Positions 7,916 to 19,292 are shown, counted from the first letter of the stretch. The stretch: DNA of 64,000 bases from Rhodanobacter sp. LX-99 (GCF_018599185.1 NZ_JAHFVL010000001.1:2232001-2296000), one strand, 5' to 3'. A program made the numbers and translations. Notes: generated from the letters alone by a model not told the origin.

Positions 7916-8042
7916 CCGTAGTGTTAGTGCGTGATTTGCGGAGAAAGTTGCACGATTTCCAAAGAAATTTACAGACGATTCATTCTCATGGAAAGTTAAC
8001 CACCAAGTCGTTGTTGCGCAGAGGGTATTGCCCGGCTCGCGT

Positions 8043-10796
8043 TCAATGCGCCTCGTCCCAGTTCGCGCCCACGCCCACATCGACCAGCAGCGGCACCGCC
8101 AGTTCCGCCGCGCCGGACATCCGTTCGACGACGGCGGCGCGCACCACATCGACCGCGTCGGCGCGCACCTCGAACACCAGTTCGTCGTGCACCTGCATCA
8201 GCATGTGGGCGTCGTCGCGGTCTTTCAGCCACGCCGCCACGGCGATCATCGCGCGCTTGATGATGTCGGCGGCGCTGCCCTGCATCGGCGCGTTCACCGC
8301 GGCGCGCTCGGCGCCCTGGCGCAGGCCCTGGTTGCGCGAGGTGAGGTTTTCCAGGTACAGCCGGCGGCCGAAGATGGTTTCCACGTAACCGTCGCGATGG
8401 GCCTGTTCGCGGGTGGCTTCCATGAACGCGTGCACGCCCGGATAGCGGGCGAAGTAGCGCGCCATGTAGTCGCCGGCTTCGCCGCGGTCGACGCCGAGCT
8501 GGCGCGCCAGGCCGAACGCGCTCATGCCGTACATCAGGCCGAAGTTGATCGCCTTGGCGGCGCGGCGCTGGTTGGCGCTGACTTCCTCGGGTTTCAGGCC
8601 GAACACTTCGGCGGCGGTGGCACGGTGGATGTCGCCGCCTTCGTGGAACGCCCTGAGCAGGCCTTCGTCACCGGACAGGTGGGCCATGATGCGCAGTTCG
8701 ATCTGCGAATAGTCCGCCGCCAGCACCTGCCAACCCGGTGGCGCGATGAAGGCCTGGCGGATGCGCCGGCCTTCCTCGGTGCGTACCGGGATGTTCTGCA
8801 GGTTCGGATCGGACGAAGAGATTCGCCCGGTCGCCACCGAGCCCTGGTGGTAGCTGGTGTGCACGCGCCCGGTGCGCGGGTTGACGATGCCGGAGAGTTT
8901 GTCGGTGTAGGTGGAGCGCAGCTTGGCCAGGCCGCGGTAGTCGAGGATCAGCCGCGGCAGTTCGTGGCTGTCGGCGATCGCTTCCAGCGCTTCCTCGTTG
9001 GTCGACGGCTGGCCGGTCGGCGTCTTCAACTTCGCCTGCAGGCCGAGTTCGTCGAACAGCACCGCCTGCAGCTGCTTCGGCGAGTCGAGGTTGAACTCGC
9101 GCCCGGCCAGCGCATACGACTGCTGCTGCAGTTCCAGCATGCGCTTGCCCAGTTGCTGGCTCTGCCGGCGCAGCTCGTCGCCGTCGATCAGCACCCCGCG
9201 CTGCTCCATCGCGGCCAGCACCGGCATCAGCGGAATCTCGATGTCCTCGTAGACCCTGCGCAGGGCCGGCACGCTCTCGAGCTTGGGCCACAGCGCCAGG
9301 TGCAGGCGCAGGGTGATGTCCGAATCCTCGGCGGCGTAGCGGCAGGCGGTGTCCAGGTCCACCTGCGAAAACGAGATCTGCTTCGCGCCCTTGCCGGCGA
9401 CCTGCTCGTACTTCACCGTGTCGTAGCCGAGGTACTTCTTCGCCAGCGAATCCATGTCGTGGCGCGTGGCGGTGGCGTTCCACACGTAGGATTCCAGCAT
9501 CGAATCGTGCTTCAGGCCCTGCACCACGATGCCGTAGTTGGACAGGATGTTGATGTCGTATTTCGCGTGCTGGCCGAGCTTGGGCCGGGATGGATCCTCG
9601 AACACGGGCTTCAGCGCGGCGAGCACGGCGTCACGGTCGAGCTGCTTCGGTGCGCCGGGATAATCGTGGCCGAGCGGGATGTAGCAGGCCTTGTCCGGCT
9701 CCACCGCGAAGCTGATGCCGACGATGTCCGCGCGCATCGCGTCGATGCTGGTGGTTTCGGTGTCGAACGCGATCAGCTCGGCGCGGCGCAGTTTTCCCAG
9801 CCAGGCGTCGAGCTGCGCCTGCGTGGTGACCAGCTCGTATTCGCCGGCAGCGGACAGGGCGGCGTCAATGACCGCGACGGGCCCTGCCGGAACGGCCGGC
9901 TCGGCGGGGAGGGTTTCTCCCGGCTGCGGTTCCACGATTCCCGTTGCCTGCTCCGCGGCATCCAGGTCCTTCAGCGCGGCCTTGAACTCGTAGCGCGTAT
10001 ACAGCTCGCGCAACTGCGCGGTGTCGGCGACGCGCTGGGCCAGGTCGGTGGGGCCGAACTCCAGCGGCACGTCGGTCTTGATCGTCGCCAGCTGGCGTGA
10101 CAGCGGCAGTTGCGGCAGCGCGGCGCGCAGGCTTTCGCCGATTTTGCCGCCGACCTTGTCGGCGTTCGCGATCACGCCGTCCAGCGTGGCGTACTCGGCC
10201 AGCCACTTGGCGGCGGTCTTGGGCCCGCACTTGGGCACGCCCGGGATGTTGTCGATGGCGTCGCCGGTGAGGCTGAGGAAGTCGATGATCTGCTCCGGCC
10301 ACACGCCGAACTTTTCCATCACGCCGTCGCGGTCCATCACCGTGTTGCTCATGGTGTTGACCAGGGTGACGTGCGGACTCACCAGCTGCGCCATGTCCTT
10401 GTCGCCGGTGGAGACCAGCACATCGATGCCGAGTGCCTGTGCCTGCACCGCCAGCGTGCCGATCACGTCGTCGGCTTCGACGCCGGGCACGCACAGGATC
10501 GGAAAGCCGAGTGCGCCGACGATGGCCAGCATCGGCTCGACCTGCGAGCGCAGATCGTCCGGCATGGGCGGGCGGTTCGCCTTGTACTGGGCGTACAACG
10601 TGTCGCGAAAGGTCGGGCCGGGCGCATCGCCGACGAAGGCCAGGTAATCCGGCTTGGCCTTCAGCGTGGCGCGCAGCATGTTGACCACGCCGAACAGCGC
10701 GCCGGTGGGCTCGCCGCGGGCGTTGCTCAGAGGCGGCAGCGCGTGGAACGCGCGGTACAGGTAAGAGGAGCCGTCGATCAGGATGAGTTTGGGCAT
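8043..10796 (-). CDS. polA: DNA polymerase I
   Basis: A 917-residue enzyme for gap filling, primer removal and repair synthesis. The N-terminal 5'-3' exonuclease (about 1-290) starts LILIDGSSYLYRAFHALPPL. The 3'-5' proofreading domain (about 320-520) keeps its metal ligands: FDTETT and the YAAEDSD motif. The polymerase domain has motif A DYSQIELRIMAHLSGDE, motif B RRAAKAINFGLMYG and motif C VHDELVFEV, so all three activities look intact. The ATG giving MPKLILIDG is chosen over one 13 codons upstream because it matches the family start and has GGGGA before it. The candidate sRNA lies directly downstream; DUF2782 is divergent. Confidence 0.97.
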   Translation of the reverse strand: MPKLILIDGSSYLYRAFHALPPLSNARGEPTGALFGVVNMLRATLKAKPDYLAFVGDAPGPTFRDTLYAQYKANRPPMPDDLRSQVEPMLAIVGALGFPILCVPGVEADDVIGTLAVQAQALGIDVLVSTGDKDMAQLVSPHVTLVNTMSNTVMDRDGVMEKFGVWPEQIIDFLSLTGDAIDNIPGVPKCGPKTAAKWLAEYATLDGVIANADKVGGKIGESLRAALPQLPLSRQLATIKTDVPLEFGPTDLAQRVADTAQLRELYTRYEFKAALKDLDAAEQATGIVEPQPGETLPAEPAVPAGPVAVIDAALSAAGEYELVTTQAQLDAWLGKLRRAELIAFDTETTSIDAMRADIVGISFAVEPDKACYIPLGHDYPGAPKQLDRDAVLAALKPVFEDPSRPKLGQHAKYDINILSNYGIVVQGLKHDSMLESYVWNATATRHDMDSLAKKYLGYDTVKYEQVAGKGAKQISFSQVDLDTACRYAAEDSDITLRLHLALWPKLESVPALRRVYEDIEIPLMPVLAAMEQRGVLIDGDELRRQSQQLGKRMLELQQQSYALAGREFNLDSPKQLQAVLFDELGLQAKLKTPTGQPSTNEEALEAIADSHELPRLILDYRGLAKLRSTYTDKLSGIVNPRTGRVHTSYHQGSVATGRISSSDPNLQNIPVRTEEGRRIRQAFIAPPGWQVLAADYSQIELRIMAHLSGDEGLLRAFHEGGDIHRATAAEVFGLKPEEVSANQRRAAKAINFGLMYGMSAFGLARQLGVDRGEAGDYMARYFARYPGVHAFMEATREQAHRDGYVETIFGRRLYLENLTSRNQGLRQGAERAAVNAPMQGSAADIIKRAMIAVAAWLKDRDDAHMLMQVHDELVFEVRADAVDVVRAAVVERMSGAAELAVPLLVDVGVGANWDEAH

Positions 10797-10888
10797 TCCC
10801 CATTCTCGCATGCACGGCGAAACGTCGCGCTTCACGAAAGCCCGGCAAGGGCGCTGTTATGCTGCGCTCCCCGAACGAGGTTGCCGCC

Positions 10889-11413
10889 ATGAAAACCGCC
10901 GCCTTGCTGGTTGCCGCCAGCGTCCTGTTCACATCGAGTGTGTTGGCGCAGTCCGCCCCGTCGACGAACGTACCGCCGCCGCCCGGGATCAACGACCCGG
11001 GCGTGAAAGCAGCGGAGCTGCCGTCCAAGCCGGCGGCGAGGCGGCCTGCCCACGCCGCGCCGCACTCGTCCGCGCAGCCGCTGAACCTGAAGCCGCAGGC
11101 GCTGCCCGCGATGCACGACGAAGGCAGCGTGCAGACCAGCCGCGACCAGCCGGCGCCGGAAGTGCGGATCCGCCAGGAAGGCGACAACAGCATCCAGGAA
11201 TACAGCCGCAACGGCCGCGTCTACATGGTGGTGATCACCCCGAAGAGCGGCATCGCGCAGACCTACATGGTCGATCCGCAGGGCCGGCTGGTCGACGAAC
11301 ACGGCATGAAGCCGGTCGGGCCGGTGATGTACAAGGTGCTGGAATGGGGCAAGAGCCGGCCACCCGCCGAGGGTTCGAGCGAAACGGCACCGGCGAGCAG
11401 CAACGGCCACTGA
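10889..11413 (+). CDS. DUF2782 family exported protein
   Basis: A 174-residue protein with a cleavable signal peptide (MKTAALLVAASVLFTSSVLAQ), a proline/alanine-rich linker (about 22-80) and a compact C-terminal domain of about 70 residues with the DUF2782 pattern: PEVRIRQEGDN, EYSRNGRVYMVVITPK, MVDPQGRLVDEHG, MYKVLEWG. The family is found mainly in gammaproteobacteria, typically next to polA as here, and its function is unknown. GAGG about 8 nt ahead supports the ATG at 10889; an in-frame ATG ten codons upstream would spoil the signal peptide. Confidence 0.8.
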   Translation: MKTAALLVAASVLFTSSVLAQSAPSTNVPPPPGINDPGVKAAELPSKPAARRPAHAAPHSSAQPLNLKPQALPAMHDEGSVQTSRDQPAPEVRIRQEGDNSIQEYSRNGRVYMVVITPKSGIAQTYMVDPQGRLVDEHGMKPVGPVMYKVLEWGKSRPPAEGSSETAPASSNGH

Positions 11414-11484
11414 GCCACGTGCCGAAGCGCGTCGTCGGCACCGTACCGACGACGTCGGGCCGTATCCAGGCGGAGGGCGGCGTG

Positions 11485-11916
11485 ATGCAACTGCGTGAAA
11501 GCTGGCTGCTGTTTGCGTTGGGTTCGGCGCTGTTCGCGGCGCTGACCGCGCTGTTCGGCAAGCTCGGCGTGGCCGGCATCAATTCCAACCTCGCCACCTT
11601 CATCCGCACCATCGTGATCCTGCTCGTCACCGCCGGCATCCTCAGCCTGCGCAACGAGTGGGCCAAGCCCATGGGGCTGCCGCTGCACAGCTGGCTGTTC
11701 CTGGTGCTGTCCGGCATCGCCACCGGACTGTCGTGGCTGTGCTACTACCGTGCGCTGCAGCTGGGGCCGGTGAGCAAGGTGGCGCCGATCGACAAGCTCA
11801 GCGTGGCGCTGGCGATCCTGCTGGGCCTGCTGTTCCTGGGCGAACAGCCGAGCTGGCCGCTGCTGGTCGGCGGCGCGCTGATCGTGGCCGGCGCGATGGT
11901 GATCGCGCTGTTCTGA
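11485..11916 (+). CDS. EamA-family transporter, single-domain DMT protein
   Basis: A 143-residue inner-membrane protein consisting of one EamA domain with about five helices. It shows FALGSALFAALTALFGKLGV at the start, a central YYRALQLGPVSKVAPIDKLS segment (the loop and helix that carry the DMT signature) and a Gly-rich last helix. Full DMT exporters have two such domains; single-domain members are thought to work as dimers. Substrate unknown. GGAGG precedes the ATG at 11485. It converges with the glutathione transferase gene with only 7 nt between stops. Confidence 0.82.
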   Translation: MQLRESWLLFALGSALFAALTALFGKLGVAGINSNLATFIRTIVILLVTAGILSLRNEWAKPMGLPLHSWLFLVLSGIATGLSWLCYYRALQLGPVSKVAPIDKLSVALAILLGLLFLGEQPSWPLLVGGALIVAGAMVIALF

Positions 11917-11923
11917 ACAGGCT

Positions 11924-12634
11924 CTAGGCCGGGTCGTCCAGTTCCGGGTAGTGGCGGAAGATGCCGCTCTCGTTGAACGGCAGCCGCCGCGGCGACGCCA
12001 GGTAGGCGGCGATGCGCGGCCGTTGCGCCACCCGTTGTTTCAGCGCATGCAGCAGCGGCAGCCCGTGCCCGAGGCGCCGCATGGCGCGCGGAAACGCGTA
12101 CTCCAGCCCGCTCATCAGCTGGAACAGCGAAAGATCGACGTAGGAATGTCCGTGCACGGCATGCTGGCCGCCGCCGCGTTCCAGCACCTGCTCGAAATAG
12201 TCCAGGTACTTCGGCAGCCGCGTCCCGCGCAGGTCGGCCGCACGGCGCAGCGCTTCGACGCGCTGGTCCTCGTAGTACAGGCTGCCGGCGATCGGGTGGT
12301 GCGAGTCGTGCACCTCGGCGACGAGGTCGCTGATGGTCAGCTGCAGCTGGTGCGCGTACAAGCGCCGGCTCTCGCTCTCCGGCACCAGGCCGAGCGGCGG
12401 GCCGAGGTACTGCAGGATATTGGCGGTCTGTGCGATCAGCAGCCGGCCGGCCTTGAGGAACGGCGGCGCGAACGGCAGCGCGCCTTCGTGGACGCCATCG
12501 AGGTAACGCACGATGGCGTCGTCGCCCTGTATGCGCGCCACGTCGTCGTAGTCGGCGCCGGCATCTTCCAGCGCCAGCCGCACGAATTCGCCGCGGCCCT
12601 GGATGCCGGTCCAGTAATACAGCTCGTAATGCAT
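11924..12634 (-). CDS. Glutathione S-transferase family protein
   Basis: A 236-residue protein with an N-terminal thioredoxin-like domain and a C-terminal all-helical domain. The start [21 protein letters not shown] carries a catalytic-type Tyr and the GRGE turn of alpha/mu/pi/sigma-like classes, and [14 protein letters not shown] supplies the cis-Pro/SNAIL-type glutathione region in modified form (QTANIL). The C-terminal half contains [17 protein letters not shown], the N-capping Asp helix typical of GSTs. It probably conjugates or reduces electrophiles with glutathione in the cytoplasm; substrate unknown. It is in the same direction as purH but separated by a 55-nt gap. Confidence 0.85.
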   Translation of the reverse strand: MHYELYYWTGIQGRGEFVRLALEDAGADYDDVARIQGDDAIVRYLDGVHEGALPFAPPFLKAGRLLIAQTANILQYLGPPLGLVPESESRRLYAHQLQLTISDLVAEVHDSHHPIAGSLYYEDQRVEALRRAADLRGTRLPKYLDYFEQVLERGGGQHAVHGHSYVDLSLFQLMSGLEYAFPRAMRRLGHGLPLLHALKQRVAQRPRIAAYLASPRRLPFNESGIFRHYPELDDPA

Positions 12635-12689
12635 GGCAGCCTCCGGATCGAAGGATGGATGCCGAGCGTGCGCCTCTGCAGGCCGGGAC

Positions 12690-14315
12690 TCAATGCCGGA
12701 AGTGGCGCATCCCGGTGAATACCATCGCCATGTCGTGCTCGTCGGCGGCGGCGATCACTTCGGCGTCGCGCATCGAGCCACCGGGCTGGATCACCGCGCT
12801 GATGCCCGCTTCGGCGGCCGCATCGATGCCGTCGCGGAACGGGAAGAACGCATCGCTGGCCATCACCGAGCCGCGCACCTCGAGCTTCTCGTCGGCCGCC
12901 TTGATGCCGGCGATCTTCGCGCTGTAGACGCGGCTCATCTGGCCGGCGCCGATGCCGATGGTCTGGCGGTTGTGCGCGTAGACGATGGCGTTGGACTTGA
13001 CGAACTTGGCCACCTTCCAGGCGAAGATCAGGTCGTGGATCTGCGCCTCGGTGGGCGCGCGGCGGGTGACCACCTTGAGGTCTTCGGCCGTGATCATGCC
13101 GGTGTCGGCGCTCTGGATCAGCAGGCCGGAGCCGACGCGCTTGGAACTGTTGCCGGGGTGCGCGGCCAGCAGGTTGCCACGCTCTGGATCGGCGCCCGCC
13201 GGCAGCGGGATCACCAGCACGCGCACGTTGCCCTTCTTCGTGAACGCCTTCAGCGCGTCGTCCGCGTAGCCCGGCGCCAGCACCACCTCGACGAACTGGC
13301 GCTCGACGATCGCGCGTGCGGTGGCGCCGTCGACCTCGCGGTTGAACGCTATGATGCCGCCGAAGGCCGAGGTGGGATCGGTCTGGAAGGCGAGGTCGTA
13401 GGCCTTGCCGATGCCGTCCAGGCTCACCGCCACGCCGCATGGGTTGGCGTGCTTGACGATCACGCAGGCCGGCTTCTTGAAGCTGCGCACGCACTCCCAC
13501 GCCGCGTCGGCATCGGCGATGTTGTTGAACGACAGCTCCTTGCCCTGCAGCTGGCGGAAGGTGGCCAGCGTGCCCGGCGCCGGGTACAGGTCGCGGTAGA
13601 ACGCCGCCTGCTGGTGCGGGTTCTCGCCGTAGCGCAGGTCCATCAGCTTCACGAAGCGGCCGTTGACCTGGCCCGGGAAGGTGGCGTGGCCGGCGATCGC
13701 GTCCTGCGCATCGTTGAGCTCCAGTCCGGACAGGTAGTCGCTGATCGCGCCGTCGTAGCTGGATACGTTGTTGAACGCGGCCACGGCCAGCTTGAAGCGG
13801 GTCGCGCGGGTGAGGCCGCCGTGCTGTTCGATCTCGGCCAGCGCATCGGCGTATTGGTCCGGCGAGGTGAGTACGCCGACGTCGCTCCAGTTCTTCGCCG
13901 CCGAGCGCAGCATCGCCGGGCCGCCGATGTCGATGTTCTCGATCGCCTGCTCGAGCGTGCAACCGGGTTTCGCCACGGTGGCTTCGAACGGATACAGGTT
14001 CAGCACCAGCAGGTCGATCGGCGCGATGCCGAGTTCGGCCATCACGGCATCGTCAGTACCGCGGCGGCCGAGCAGGCCGCCATGCACCTTCGGGTGCAGC
14101 GTCTTCACGCGGCCGTCCATGATCTCGGGAAAACCGGTGAGGTCGCTGACCTCGGTGACCGCGATGCCGGCCTCGCGCAGCGCCTTTGCGCTGCCGCCGG
14201 TGGAGAGCAGCTCGATGCCCTTGGCGGCGAGGCGCCGACCCAGATCGATCAGGCCGGCCTTGTCGGAGACGCTGAGCAGGGCACGACGGACCGGGACGAG
14301 CTGGGGAGCGGACAT
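12690..14315 (-). CDS. purH: Bifunctional AICAR transformylase / IMP cyclohydrolase
   Basis: PurH carries out the last two steps of purine synthesis, formylating AICAR with 10-formyl-THF and closing the ring to IMP. The 541-residue length is slightly above the usual 510-530. The N-terminal cyclohydrolase (MGS-like, about 1-200) shows [27 protein letters not shown] and [14 protein letters not shown]. The transformylase part shows [15 protein letters not shown], the catalytic [10 protein letters not shown] and [12 protein letters not shown]. It has its own TATAAT hexamer upstream, between it and fis. purD is not visible in the window. Confidence 0.97.
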   Translation of the reverse strand: MSAPQLVPVRRALLSVSDKAGLIDLGRRLAAKGIELLSTGGSAKALREAGIAVTEVSDLTGFPEIMDGRVKTLHPKVHGGLLGRRGTDDAVMAELGIAPIDLLVLNLYPFEATVAKPGCTLEQAIENIDIGGPAMLRSAAKNWSDVGVLTSPDQYADALAEIEQHGGLTRATRFKLAVAAFNNVSSYDGAISDYLSGLELNDAQDAIAGHATFPGQVNGRFVKLMDLRYGENPHQQAAFYRDLYPAPGTLATFRQLQGKELSFNNIADADAAWECVRSFKKPACVIVKHANPCGVAVSLDGIGKAYDLAFQTDPTSAFGGIIAFNREVDGATARAIVERQFVEVVLAPGYADDALKAFTKKGNVRVLVIPLPAGADPERGNLLAAHPGNSSKRVGSGLLIQSADTGMITAEDLKVVTRRAPTEAQIHDLIFAWKVAKFVKSNAIVYAHNRQTIGIGAGQMSRVYSAKIAGIKAADEKLEVRGSVMASDAFFPFRDGIDAAAEAGISAVIQPGGSMRDAEVIAAADEHDMAMVFTGMRHFRH

Positions 14316-14345
14316 GAGCGGGTTTCCAGGAGGGGAAAGCCGCTT

Positions 14346-14351
14346 ATTATA
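14346..14351 (-). promoter_or_regulatory. -10 hexamer upstream of purH
   Basis: A perfect TATAAT on the minus strand, about 30 nt before the purH ATG and downstream of the fis stop, so purH can be transcribed independently of fis. No convincing -35 box was found. Confidence 0.5.
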
Positions 14352-14396
14352 GCCGCCCGGATGGTGGGTGGCTTTCGTACGAATCCGCGGGATGGG

Positions 14397-14720
14397 TTAC
14401 AGCAGGCCGTGCGCGGCCAGCTTCTTGCGCAAGGTGGCGCGGTTGATGCCCAGCGCGCTGGCGGCGCGGCTCTGGTTGCCGTCGTGGAAGGCCAGCACTT
14501 CGCGCAGCAGCGGTACTTCGACCTCGCGCAGCACCAGCGCATGCAGGCCCTCGGAACATTCGGTGTCGCCGATGTCGGCAAGGTAGCGGCGCACCGTGCG
14601 GGTGACACATTCGCTCAGCGCGCTTTGGCCTTGGGAGCTGGCGCCAGACGAGCCTGCGCTTTGCGACGAGGTCTGTTTTGCGGCCTCGGCGGCAGGCAGT
14701 CTTACGGCATTCACGGGCAT
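14397..14720 (-). CDS. fis: Fis-type nucleoid protein
   Basis: A 107-residue DNA-binding protein. The N-terminal 30 residues are Ser/Ala/Gln rich and poorly conserved. From SALSECVTRTVRRYL on it follows Fis, ending with the helix-turn-helix GNQSRAASALGINRATLRKKL at about residues 80-100. Fis bends DNA and adjusts rRNA and growth-rate genes. In many gammaproteobacteria fis follows dusB; here it sits between a DUF3426 gene and purH, the arrangement seen in Pseudomonas and Xanthomonas relatives. The ATG at 14720 is taken as the start. Confidence 0.9.
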   Translation of the reverse strand: MPVNAVRLPAAEAAKQTSSQSAGSSGASSQGQSALSECVTRTVRRYLADIGDTECSEGLHALVLREVEVPLLREVLAFHDGNQSRAASALGINRATLRKKLAAHGLL

Positions 14721-14876
14721 CTTCCCTCACGTACGAAGCGACGACTGCATAGGCCGCTGCTCATGGTTATGACTGATCTTGCAGGTCGCGGCGTGTATCG
14801 CATGCCGTCCGGCATGCCAGCGCGAGGGATCGAGTCTACCCGCGCGGGCGGATAATTTTAAGTACCGCAGGCGTCG

Positions 14877-15740
14877 TTATTCGAAACCGATCTCGAACGC
14901 CACCGCCTTGTCGCCCGGGTCTTCCACTTCCAGCAGCAGCACGGCGCTGCCGCCCGGCGCCAGGCCATGGCGCAGGATGGTGGCGTCGTCCAGGTACTCG
15001 GCCGGCTGCAGCCGGCGCATCGCGATGCGCTGGCCCTGGGCGTTCGACAAGGTGATCGTCAGCACCGGGTAGGGCTGCGTGAACGTGGCGTCGTTGCGCA
15101 CGCTGGCGCTGATCATCAGCGCGCCGGCGACGCTGGGGTGCGCCTGCACGTTGCTGGCCAGCAGGCGCAGCTGCTGCGGCGCAGAAACCAGCGGCAGCTC
15201 GCAGCCGAGCACGCCACAGCTGCCGCGCAGCCAGCCGCCCACGGCGGGGTTGCGGATCAGGTCGTCGCGCTTGGCCCAGGCCAGCTGGAGGGCGAGCAGC
15301 AGCGCGAGCAGTAGGCATGCCACGACCCACGGCCAGCGCCGTTCGCCGGACGGGCGCAGGTGCCGCCGGCGTTCGCGTCGGGCCGATCGTTCACGCGGAC
15401 GGGTTTGTGGTTCGCGGGCGAAACGCGGCGCGAAGACCAGTTGCGAGAAGTCCTCGACGGCCGGCCTGGGCGCCGCCGTCGTCACCATCTCGTCGGCAAC
15501 CGCCACCGCCGGCGGATCGGGCCGCGGCCGGTAGACCACCAGGTCGAGCAGTGGCGGCTCGAACGCGGGTTCGTTGACCGGCAGTTCGGCGAACGGTTCC
15601 GGCGGCAACTGCTCGGCGAGCGTGGCGAGGCTGTCGAAGCTGGCCCCGCAATGTCCGCACACGACATGGCCGTGCGCTTTCGCTAGCGTCTGCGCATCCA
15701 GCGAAAACACGGACAGGCATTCGGGACATTGTGTGTACAT
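14877..15740 (-). CDS. Zinc-ribbon / DUF3426 membrane protein
   Basis: A 287-residue protein with an N-terminal MJ0042-type zinc ribbon: two CxxC pairs in MYTQCPECLSVF and HVVCGHCGASF. A long acidic-to-basic linker, one membrane helix at about residues 142-160 (WPWVVACLLLALLLALQLAW) and a C-terminal extracytoplasmic beta domain (DUF3426) follow. The start MYTQCPEC is the standard family start. The family commonly lies next to prmA, as here, and its role is unknown; a membrane-linked regulator of metal- or redox-sensing type is only a guess. Confidence 0.85.
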   Translation of the reverse strand: MYTQCPECLSVFSLDAQTLAKAHGHVVCGHCGASFDSLATLAEQLPPEPFAELPVNEPAFEPPLLDLVVYRPRPDPPAVAVADEMVTTAAPRPAVEDFSQLVFAPRFAREPQTRPRERSARRERRRHLRPSGERRWPWVVACLLLALLLALQLAWAKRDDLIRNPAVGGWLRGSCGVLGCELPLVSAPQQLRLLASNVQAHPSVAGALMISASVRNDATFTQPYPVLTITLSNAQGQRIAMRRLQPAEYLDDATILRHGLAPGGSAVLLLEVEDPGDKAVAFEIGFE

Positions 15741-15813
15741 GCAGGCCGCTTTGAACCGGTGTCCGGCAAGCTTAGCAGGGTGATCGCGCGGGCAAGCCGA
15801 TGATCCGGTGACC

Positions 15814-16713
15814 TCAGCTGCGGCGACGGCCGCTGATGCGCACCCAGTCCTCGCGGCTGTCCACGCGCAACTCGTCGAACCATTCGGCGTAGCGCTGCAG
15901 CAGCTCATCCTGCTGGCCGGCGAGGATGCCGGAGATCGCGAACGGCGCGCCGGGTTTCGCCGCGGCGGCGAAGGTGGGCGCCAGCTCGCCGAGCGGGCCG
16001 GCGAGGATGTTGGCGATGAATACGTCCGCCGCTTCGGCAACCACGTCTTCGGGCAGGAACAGCGCAAGCCGGCCGGCCACGTCGTTGCGTTCGGCGTTGT
16101 CGGCCGAGGCGGTGAGCGCCTGCGGGTCGTTGTCGACGCCGATGGCGCTGGCCGCGCCGAGCTTCAGCGCGGCGATCGCCAGGATGCCGGAGCCGCAGCC
16201 GTAGTCGGTGACGGTCTTGCCGGCGAGGTCGAGGCCGTCCAGCCATTCCAGGCACAGCGCGGTGGTCGGGTGGGTGCCGCTGCCGAAGGCGAGGCCGGGA
16301 TCGAGGCGCACCACGACGAGCTCATCGCCGGCCGGCGGCTCGATGTTCCACGGATAGATCCACAGCCGGCGGCCGAACGGCATCGGCTTGAACTGGTCCA
16401 TCCATGCGCGCTCCCAGTCCTGGTCGGCGACCTCGGCGAAGCTCAGCTGGTCGGGTTCCAGCCATGGCAGTAGCTCGCCCAGCGCGGCGCTGAGGCCGCG
16501 CCGGTCGGCGTGCTCGTCGAACAGCGCATGCAGGGTGATCGTCGGCCACAACGGCAGTTCGCCGACGCCCGGCTCGAAGATCGCCTGCTCGTCCGGCGTC
16601 TCCGCATCGGCGTCCTGCAGGGTGATAGACAGCGCGCCGAGATCGTCCAGCGCTTCCTCCGCGCCAGGCTGCTGCTCGGTGCGGACGATCAGGGAGAGTT
16701 CAAGGAATGGCAT
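15814..16713 (-). CDS. prmA: Ribosomal protein L11 methyltransferase
   Basis: PrmA trimethylates ribosomal protein L11 at several amino groups using SAM. The 299-residue protein has the N-terminal substrate-binding domain ending in WERAWMDQFKPMPFGRRLWI, then the methyltransferase core with GLAFGSGTHPTTALCLEWLD, motif I VTDYGCGSGILAIAALKLGA, and NILAGPLGELAP, the Asn-Ile-Leu motif typical of PrmA. The length is normal. It is the third gene in the accB-accC-prmA run on the minus strand, separated from accC by about 59 nt. Confidence 0.95.
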   Translation of the reverse strand: MPFLELSLIVRTEQQPGAEEALDDLGALSITLQDADAETPDEQAIFEPGVGELPLWPTITLHALFDEHADRRGLSAALGELLPWLEPDQLSFAEVADQDWERAWMDQFKPMPFGRRLWIYPWNIEPPAGDELVVVRLDPGLAFGSGTHPTTALCLEWLDGLDLAGKTVTDYGCGSGILAIAALKLGAASAIGVDNDPQALTASADNAERNDVAGRLALFLPEDVVAEAADVFIANILAGPLGELAPTFAAAAKPGAPFAISGILAGQQDELLQRYAEWFDELRVDSREDWVRISGRRRS

Positions 16714-16772
16714 GGGCGAGGAACGAATGATGAGGAGTGAGAAGGGCGGGTGGTGGCGCGCTTACGTGCCTC

Positions 16773-18149
<1,377 letters not shown>

Positions 18150-18159
18150 CCGGGCGGCC

Positions 18160-18621
18160 TCAGGCAATCACGAACATGGGTTCGTCGAATTCCACCGGCT
18201 GGCCGTTCTCGACCAGGATCGCCTGCACGGTGCCGGCCACGTCGGCCTCGATCTGGTTGAACATCTTCATCGCCTCGATGATGCCCAGCGTCTCGCCGGC
18301 CTTGACCTGCTGGCCGACCTTGACGAAGGCGGGCGTGCCGGGGGTGGCCGAGGCGTAGAAGGTGCCGACCATCGGCGCCTTCACCACGTGGCCTGCCGGA
18401 AGGGCATTCGCGACAGGCGCCTCGACGGCGGCGGCCGCAGGCGCGGCAGCGACCGGTGCGGCGGCCACGGCGATCGGTGCGGCCGGTGCGGCGGCCACCG
18501 GCGCGGCGTTCTTCGGCACGCGCGACAGGCGGACGACTTCCTCGCCCTCCTTGATCTCCAGTTCGGCGAGGTTGGATTCCTCGAGCAAGTCGATCAGCTT
18601 CTTGATTTTGCGCAAATCCAT
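18160..18621 (-). CDS. accB: Biotin carboxyl carrier protein of acetyl-CoA carboxylase
   Basis: A 153-residue carrier. The N-terminal region ([20 protein letters not shown]) is the dimerisation/carboxylase-binding part. An Ala/Pro-rich flexible linker spans about residues 39-77, and the biotinyl domain carries the invariant EAMKM motif with the biotinylated Lys at about residue 119. Also present is the thumb-like [14 protein letters not shown] segment characteristic of bacterial AccB. It is followed 10 nt later by accC. aroQ precedes it on the same strand with a 75-nt gap, a common order in gammaproteobacteria. Confidence 0.97.
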   Translation of the reverse strand: MDLRKIKKLIDLLEESNLAELEIKEGEEVVRLSRVPKNAAPVAAAPAAPIAVAAAPVAAAPAAAAVEAPVANALPAGHVVKAPMVGTFYASATPGTPAFVKVGQQVKAGETLGIIEAMKMFNQIEADVAGTVQAILVENGQPVEFDEPMFVIA

Positions 18622-18696
18622 CGGATCAGCCTTTGGTCAGTCATGCCACCGCTTGGGTGGCCGGGGGTGAATGGGGTGGCCGCGCGGCCGGCCGTG

Positions 18697-19149
18697 TCAG
18701 GGTGCGGCGCTTGCCTGCAACCGTTGCAGCGCCGCATCCAACGCGAGCCGGTAACTGTCGCCGCCGAAGCCGCAGATCACGCCGAGCGCGATGTCGGACA
18801 GGTAGGAGTGATGGCGGAACGACTCGCGGGCGAACACGTTCGACAGGTGCACCTCGATGAACGGGATCGCCGTTGCGGCGAACGCGTCGCGCAGCGCGAT
18901 GCTGGTGTGGGTGAACGCGCCGGCGTTGCACAAAATCATCGCGGTGCGGTCGTCGCGGCCCTGGTGGATGCGCCCGACCAGCTCGTGCTCGGCGTTGGAC
19001 TGGAACCAGACCAGCTCGTGCCCGGCCGCCTGCGCCCGCTCGGCCAGCTGCCGGTTGATGTCGGCCAGCGTCTCGCGGCCGTAGATCTGCGGCTCGCGCG
19101 CACCCAGCAGGTTGAGGTTGGGTCCATGCAGGACCAGGATCTTCGCCAC
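18697..19149 (-). CDS. aroQ: 3-dehydroquinate dehydratase, type II
   Basis: AroQ dehydrates 3-dehydroquinate in the shikimate pathway and is a dodecameric cytoplasmic enzyme. The 150-residue length is standard. Visible motifs are [18 protein letters not shown] (with the catalytic Tyr in the flexible lid), [46 protein letters not shown] (catalytic His region) and [10 protein letters not shown]. The start is GTG at 19149, giving [11 protein letters not shown]; the frame is open upstream but only this start fits the family. It leads into accB-accC. Confidence 0.95.
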   Translation of the reverse strand: MAKILVLHGPNLNLLGAREPQIYGRETLADINRQLAERAQAAGHELVWFQSNAEHELVGRIHQGRDDRTAMILCNAGAFTHTSIALRDAFAATAIPFIEVHLSNVFARESFRHHSYLSDIALGVICGFGGDSYRLALDAALQRLQASAAP

Positions 19150-19292
19150 GAAACCGTCCAGCCAGCGTCCGGAGGCCCCGGAACCCGGCGCAGTGTGCGC
19201 GCAGTCGGGAATCTTGTCCAGTTCGCTGCAGATCGGCGATGTTTGCCGGAGAAGCGCCGGGTTCCCGTGCGTAAGCGTATGTCGACGCTGGC

